This document shows positions 7,847 to 10,953 of a DNA stretch of 10,953 nt, piece after piece. The notes beneath the pieces were generated by a model. That model was not told the origin of the DNA. It did no database searches and worked only from the letters and a program-made list of their open reading frames with translations. How positions within the stretch are numbered: position 1 is the stretch's first letter; every line of letters starts with the position of its first letter. Position numbers and translations under genes: made by a program. This stretch comes from CAZXBB01 sp964638815 (GTDB lineage: Bacteria > Planctomycetota > Phycisphaerae > Phycisphaerales > SM1A02): NCBI GenBank assembly GCA_964638815.1, contig CAZXBB010000274.1, positions 1 through 10,953 on the forward strand. Reading direction: 5' to 3'.

Positions 7847-10411
7847 ATGAACCGAAATCCGTATATCGTCTCGACCGTCACCATCGTTCTCGCGGCGACG
7901 GGCGCTCTCGCCGGTCCCGCCGGTGCCGCCGGTCCCGCCGCTCCAGCCGGTCAGGACGTCCGCACCGATCCTGACGATGCGGGCGCCCCGCACACGTGGA
8001 TGCTCGGCCGACCGCGCCCGATGGCGCCTTCCGTGTGGCGGTCGGCCGAAGGCCGCGCAACGTCCGGCCCGACCGGCAAGCTCACGTTCGTCTCCGTTGA
8101 CGAAGCGCCCGAGGGCGACATGCCGCGGGAAGTCGCCTACACGCCTGACGGCGCCCAGGTCCTCGTCGTGCACCGCGATACGGACAACGTCACGTTCTTC
8201 GAGACCACGACGAACACGCCGACGCATACGGTGGCCGTCGGTGACTTCCCCGTCGACGTCGCGGTGACGCCCGACGGGCGTGTCGCCGTCGTGCCGAACG
8301 TGCTCGGCGACAGCGTATCGATCATCGACATCGCGACGCATGCGATCGTGGCGACCGTCCCCGTCACCGGGACCCAGCCCTACAGCGTCGCGGTCACGCC
8401 GGATAGCGCGTTCGCAGTGGTCGGCGTCATCAACGACGGCGTGGCGTCTTCGTTCTCCGTCATCGACCTCGACGCGGGGATCGAAGTGCAGTCGTTCGCG
8501 AGCGGTCCGCAGGGCGTGATCGGCTTCTTCTTCAACCCGGAGTCGGCGATCAGCGGCAACATCTTCACGCAGTTCGCGCTCGCCCCGGACGGGGCGACGA
8601 TCGTGCTGCCCGACCGCGGAAACGACCGCGTGCACCTCTACGATCGCGCGACAGGCGCCGAGGTGGCGAACCTCGCGATCGCCGCCGACGCCATCGCCGT
8701 TGACGTGAGCGAGGACTCGACCCTCGCCGTCGTGAGCCACGAGGGCGCGACGCAGCTCGTCACGATCATCGACGTGCCGGGTCGGCTCGTGAGCGGGACG
8801 GCTGTGACCGGCGACAACCTGAGCGACCAGGTGATCCGCATCACGCCGGACAACTCGCACGCGATCGCGGCGATCTCGAACAACGTCATCTTCGTGAACC
8901 TCGCGACCGGCGTGCGCGACGCCACGATCAACACCGGCAGCGTCGGCGACATTGCGATCTCCTTCGACGGGCAGTACGCGTTCGTCTCCAACTTCAATGC
9001 CCGCTTGATCGACATCGCGACGCGCACGCTGGTGGACACGATCCCCTTCGCCCCGTGCGTGGAGGCCGCGACGAGCCCGACCGAGCTGCGGGCGGTGGCG
9101 CTCAACAACCGCTTCGGCGAGCGGATCCACTTCTACGACATCGACGGCGCCGGCGGATTCCTCGAGAGCCAGGCGGTGTCGGGCGTGCCGGCCGAAGGCG
9201 ATGTGCCGTACGGCGTGGACATTTCGGCGGACGGCGCGGTGGCGATCTCCTGCAACCTGACCTCGGGTAACGCGTCGATCATCGACGTGCCGACCGGCAC
9301 CGTGCGCGCGCATGTGGACATCGGCGATCGCCTCAAGGAAATCCGCATCACGCCGAACGGCACACACGCGGTCGTGTGCTCCGTCGAGACGAACGAGGTC
9401 GCGATCATCGACCTGTCCACGGACACGGTGGTGAAGAAGCTCACGATCTCGGACCGGCCCGCCCGCGTACGCGTCGCCCCGGACAGCAGCGAGGCGTATG
9501 TGCTCAACGTCGCCGGCACCGATCGCATCAGCTTCATCACGCTCGACGGTGCGAACAGCCAGATCGTCGCGCAGCTCCCGGCCGGCCAGACCGGATCGGC
9601 GAACGGGCCGACGTACACCGAAACGAGCGGCATCGAGCTGAGCCCTGACGGCACGGTGCTGGCCGTGTGCGACAGCTTCAACGACGTCCTGCGGCTCTAT
9701 GACGTCACGACGCGCACCCAGGTCGCCGCAGTCACCGTGGGCGACTTCCCGCTGCGCGTGGCGTTCTCTCCCGACGGGACGCGGGCGTACACCACGAACC
9801 ACTTCGCCGACACCGTGTCGGTGGTCGAGGTTGACGGCCCGACGTCGTCGCTGCTCGCGACGGTGGGCGGCGTCGGAAGGTTCCCGCTGACGGTGAACGT
9901 CGGACCGGCCGGCGACTACGTGTACGCCGGGACGCGCAACTCCGGCGGCATCGGGGTTGACGCGATCCGGGTGATCGACGCGGCGACGAACACGATCGTC
10001 CGAACCGTCGCCTTCGCCGCGGGCTCCCCGCGTGATGCGGAGATGGCCGCGGGCGAGTCGATCCTCTACATCGCGGCGACGGACGGCGAACTGGTTCGCC
10101 TGGACGCCGCAGGCCCCGCGTCGGTCGTCATCGATTCGATCGCGCTCAGCGCCGGGGCGCCGGACCTCGCGCTCAACGAGCCCCGCAAGCTCGTGGCGGT
10201 CGCGCAGCCGATCCCGGACGGCGTGGACCTGGTGTCATTCCTCCCGTGCCCCGAGGATCTCGACGGCAGCGGCGCAGTTGATTTCCAGGACATCCTCGCG
10301 GTGCTCTCCGCCTGGGGGCCGTGCGGCGGATGCCCGGAGGATCTCGACGGCAGCGGCGCGGTCGACTTCCAGGACGTGCTCGCGGTGCTGACGGCCTGGG
10401 GGCCGTGCTAG
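7847..10411 (+). CDS. Secreted YVTN-type beta-propeller protein with duplicated C-terminal dockerin-like units
   Basis: An 854-residue exported protein. Residues 1 to about 22 are a signal peptide ending in GALA-G, followed by a Gly/Pro/Ala-rich linker from a 9-base repeat. Residues about 80-795 are blade repeats of the YncE/YVTN style: a TPDG or SPDG turn, then a strand, then IIDxxT and a return strand (for example VAVTPDGRVAVVPN). I count about 16 blade-like repeats by eye, enough for two propellers in one chain. No catalytic motif is seen; such proteins usually bind ligands or other proteins. The C-terminus is two 28-residue-period units, C801-C826 and C829-C854, each reading CPEDLDGSGAVDFQD at its start and WGPC at its end; the second ends the protein. 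Each has a calcium loop (D804, D806, S808, D812, D815; and D832, D834, S836, D840, D843) bracketed by cysteines. It has a strong ribosome-binding site and follows the lipoprotein gene by 188 bases with hairpins between. Ligand unknown. Confidence 0.92.
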   Translation: MNRNPYIVSTVTIVLAATGALAGPAGAAGPAAPAGQDVRTDPDDAGAPHTWMLGRPRPMAPSVWRSAEGRATSGPTGKLTFVSVDEAPEGDMPREVAYTPDGAQVLVVHRDTDNVTFFETTTNTPTHTVAVGDFPVDVAVTPDGRVAVVPNVLGDSVSIIDIATHAIVATVPVTGTQPYSVAVTPDSAFAVVGVINDGVASSFSVIDLDAGIEVQSFASGPQGVIGFFFNPESAISGNIFTQFALAPDGATIVLPDRGNDRVHLYDRATGAEVANLAIAADAIAVDVSEDSTLAVVSHEGATQLVTIIDVPGRLVSGTAVTGDNLSDQVIRITPDNSHAIAAISNNVIFVNLATGVRDATINTGSVGDIAISFDGQYAFVSNFNARLIDIATRTLVDTIPFAPCVEAATSPTELRAVALNNRFGERIHFYDIDGAGGFLESQAVSGVPAEGDVPYGVDISADGAVAISCNLTSGNASIIDVPTGTVRAHVDIGDRLKEIRITPNGTHAVVCSVETNEVAIIDLSTDTVVKKLTISDRPARVRVAPDSSEAYVLNVAGTDRISFITLDGANSQIVAQLPAGQTGSANGPTYTETSGIELSPDGTVLAVCDSFNDVLRLYDVTTRTQVAAVTVGDFPLRVAFSPDGTRAYTTNHFADTVSVVEVDGPTSSLLATVGGVGRFPLTVNVGPAGDYVYAGTRNSGGIGVDAIRVIDAATNTIVRTVAFAAGSPRDAEMAAGESILYIAATDGELVRLDAAGPASVVIDSIALSAGAPDLALNEPRKLVAVAQPIPDGVDLVSFLPCPEDLDGSGAVDFQDILAVLSAWGPCGGCPEDLDGSGAVDFQDVLAVLTAWGPC
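7911..7955 (+). repeat. Degenerate 9-base tandem repeat encoding a Gly/Pro/Ala linker
   Basis: Five 9-base units follow each other: CCGGTCCCG, CCGGTGCCG, CCGGTCCCG, CCGCTCCAG and CCGGTCAGG. They encode the low-complexity GPAGAAGPAAPAG just after the signal peptide of the YVTN-propeller protein. The linker probably spaces the propeller from the cleavage site. Like the EPG repeat, the unit length keeps the frame. Confidence 0.75.
10247..10408 (+). repeat. 84-base tandem duplication of the dockerin-like unit
   Basis: The unit at 10247-10330 repeats at 10331-10408. Over the 78 shared bases I count 9 differences, seven of them at third codon positions or in conservative swaps (I/V), which indicates a fairly recent in-frame duplication kept under protein-level selection. 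Confidence 0.9.
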
Positions 10412-10426
10412 CGCTCCTGCCGAGCG
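10412..10426 (+). terminator. Weak hairpin directly after the YVTN-propeller gene
   Basis: CGCTC (10412-10416) pairs with GAGCG (10422-10426) around five bases, immediately after the stop codon. The stem is short and no T-tract follows. It may help end transcription together with the large inverted repeat downstream. Confidence 0.25.
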
Positions 10427-10460
10427 AAGGACCGGGGCACACACAGCTTTGCTACTCCGG

Positions 10461-10541
10461 CATTCCCGATTTCCCGTTTCCCATTGTTCAATTGACCGTT
10501 CTGAGGTTCCCGATTCCCCGTTCCCCGTTCCCCGTTTCCGG
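10461..10541 (+). repeat. Left arm of a long heptamer-based inverted repeat
   Basis: Built of TTCCCGT/TTCCCCG-like heptamers (for example GATTCCCCGTTCCCCGTT) around a TTCAATTGACC core. Aligned by hand with the reverse complement of 10726-10809, about 69 of 78 positions agree with one gap; the stretch after the core agrees at 34 of 35. The arms could pair as a long hairpin in RNA or a cruciform in DNA. Confidence 0.9.
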
Positions 10542-10725
10542 AGGTGTTTCCACCGACTCCCGCGTGCCCGGGCAACATCGGTCGTACGTTGCCGACGTGC
10601 CGAAGGCGGGGACGACATCGCCGCCCGTCCCGTGAAACTCGCGGCCGGCGTTGAAGCGAACGAGCTCGTGGCCATCCGGAGCTCGTCGATCCGGACGTCA
10701 TCGAATCGGCTGGAGTCGGGTTCAT

Positions 10726-10809
10726 CCGGCCAAACGGGGAACCGGGAACGGGGAATCGGGAACCTCGGGAATGGTCAATTGAACAACGGGAAACGGGAAA
10801 CGGGAAACG
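10726..10809 (-). repeat. Right arm of the heptamer-based inverted repeat
   Basis: On the + strand it reads as ACGGGGA/ACCGGGA/ATCGGGA heptamers, the core GGTCAATTGAACA, then three AACGGGA-type units. It is the inverted partner of 10461-10541 and ends 21 bases before the stop codon of the leftward gene, so transcripts from either side run through it. Confidence 0.9.
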
Positions 10810-10830
10810 CCCCCGTGCACGTCACGGCGC

Positions 10831-10953
10831 TTACGGGTTTTCGGGGCAGGGTCCCCACTCCGTCAGGATGCGCAGCACGTCCGCGAAGCCCACGATGCCG
10901 TCGCCGCTGACGTCGGTCGCGCACCCGGGCGGGCAGGTCGCCGTCGCGCACGT
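10831..10953 (-). CDS. C-terminal end of a secreted protein with a dockerin-like module (partial)
   Basis: The last 40 codons and TAA stop (complement of 10831-10833) of a leftward gene that enters from the right edge; the start lies outside the window. The reading is Cys-rich TCATATCPPGC, then a calcium-loop motif DVSGDGIVGFAD, the helix VLRILTE, and WGPCPENP at the very end. It matches the C-terminal modules of the two propeller proteins to the left, with one loop instead of two, here bracketed by CPPGC and WGPC. By analogy the parent is an exported protein, and the module its attachment tail. The other frames of this stretch give no such pattern, so the call is firm although the protein's main domain is unknown. 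Confidence 0.85.
   Translation of the reverse strand, partial: TCATATCPPGCATDVSGDGIVGFADVLRILTEWGPCPENP

Larger units (their letters stand above)
10412..10830. other. 419-base convergent intergenic region
   Basis: It separates the rightward YVTN-propeller gene from the leftward partial gene at the edge. It holds a small hairpin (10412-10426), two heptamer-repeat arms in inverted orientation (10461-10541 and 10726-10809) and a 184-base spacer. The spacer has a 6-bp hairpin (GGCAAC 10571-10576 with GTTGCC 10588-10593) and no recognisable gene. Open frames across it translate the repeat into Asn/Gly/Arg/Glu-rich strings typical of spurious ORFs. Confidence 0.75.

Noticed and set aside
7649..9802. 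717-codon open frame on the minus strand across the YVTN-propeller gene
   Set aside because: Low-complexity Arg/His/Asp/Val translation mirroring the blade repeats of the opposite strand; no ribosome-binding site or recognisable motif.
10461..10809. CRISPR array or retron-like RNA
   Set aside because: Only two arms in inverted orientation, with no regular direct repeats and spacers, and no cas or reverse transcriptase gene in the window.
10449..10910. 153-codon plus-strand frame across the convergent region
   Set aside because: Its sequence is translated heptamer repeat (TGNRERGIGN-type) and runs antisense into the partial dockerin-tailed gene.

Overview
The window looks like chromosomal DNA from a GC-rich planctomycete, most likely of the Phycisphaerae. 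This is inferred from the protein style, not from a marker gene. Three secreted proteins end in a short cysteine-bracketed, calcium-loop (dockerin-like) module finishing in W-G-P-C, a C-terminal type I associate with Phycisphaerales. GC-rich codon use, TPR proteins and a TMTC-like membrane protein fit. There is no rRNA, tRNA, CRISPR array, transposase or phage gene.

Layout, left to right. (1) 81-2885 (+): exported S9 prolyl-oligopeptidase-family peptidase with an unusual N-terminus, a TPR region and a DUF1579/lipocalin-like domain before the beta-propeller and hydrolase. (2) 3016-5067 (+): polytopic membrane protein with C-terminal TPRs, resembling TMTC-type GT-C O-mannosyltransferases, followed at once by a perfect 11-bp GC-rich hairpin. 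(3) 5068-5446: repeat-rich intergenic region with two tandem arrays, a candidate promoter and a good ribosome-binding site. (4) 5447-6925 (+): secreted Asp-box beta-propeller with a two-loop dockerin-like C-terminus; 37 bases later comes (5) 6963-7658 (+), a TPR lipoprotein, probably in the same operon. (6) 7847-10411 (+): secreted protein of about 16 YVTN-type blades (enough for two propellers), ending in two nearly identical copies of the dockerin-like unit. (7) 10412-10830: convergent intergenic region with a long imperfect inverted repeat built of heptamers, about 80 bases per arm. (8) 10831-10953 (-): the last 40 codons of a gene entering from the right, again ending in a dockerin-like module.

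Together the genes describe envelope and secreted functions: an exported peptidase, a possible protein glycosyltransferase, large propeller proteins carrying a common C-terminal module, and a lipoprotein that may act as an assembly partner. That joint role is inference from proximity. I see no clear new defence, mobile or biosynthetic system. The best leads are the C-terminal module seen in three forms, the heptamer inverted repeat between convergent genes, and the TPR/DUF1579-like/S9 fusion.
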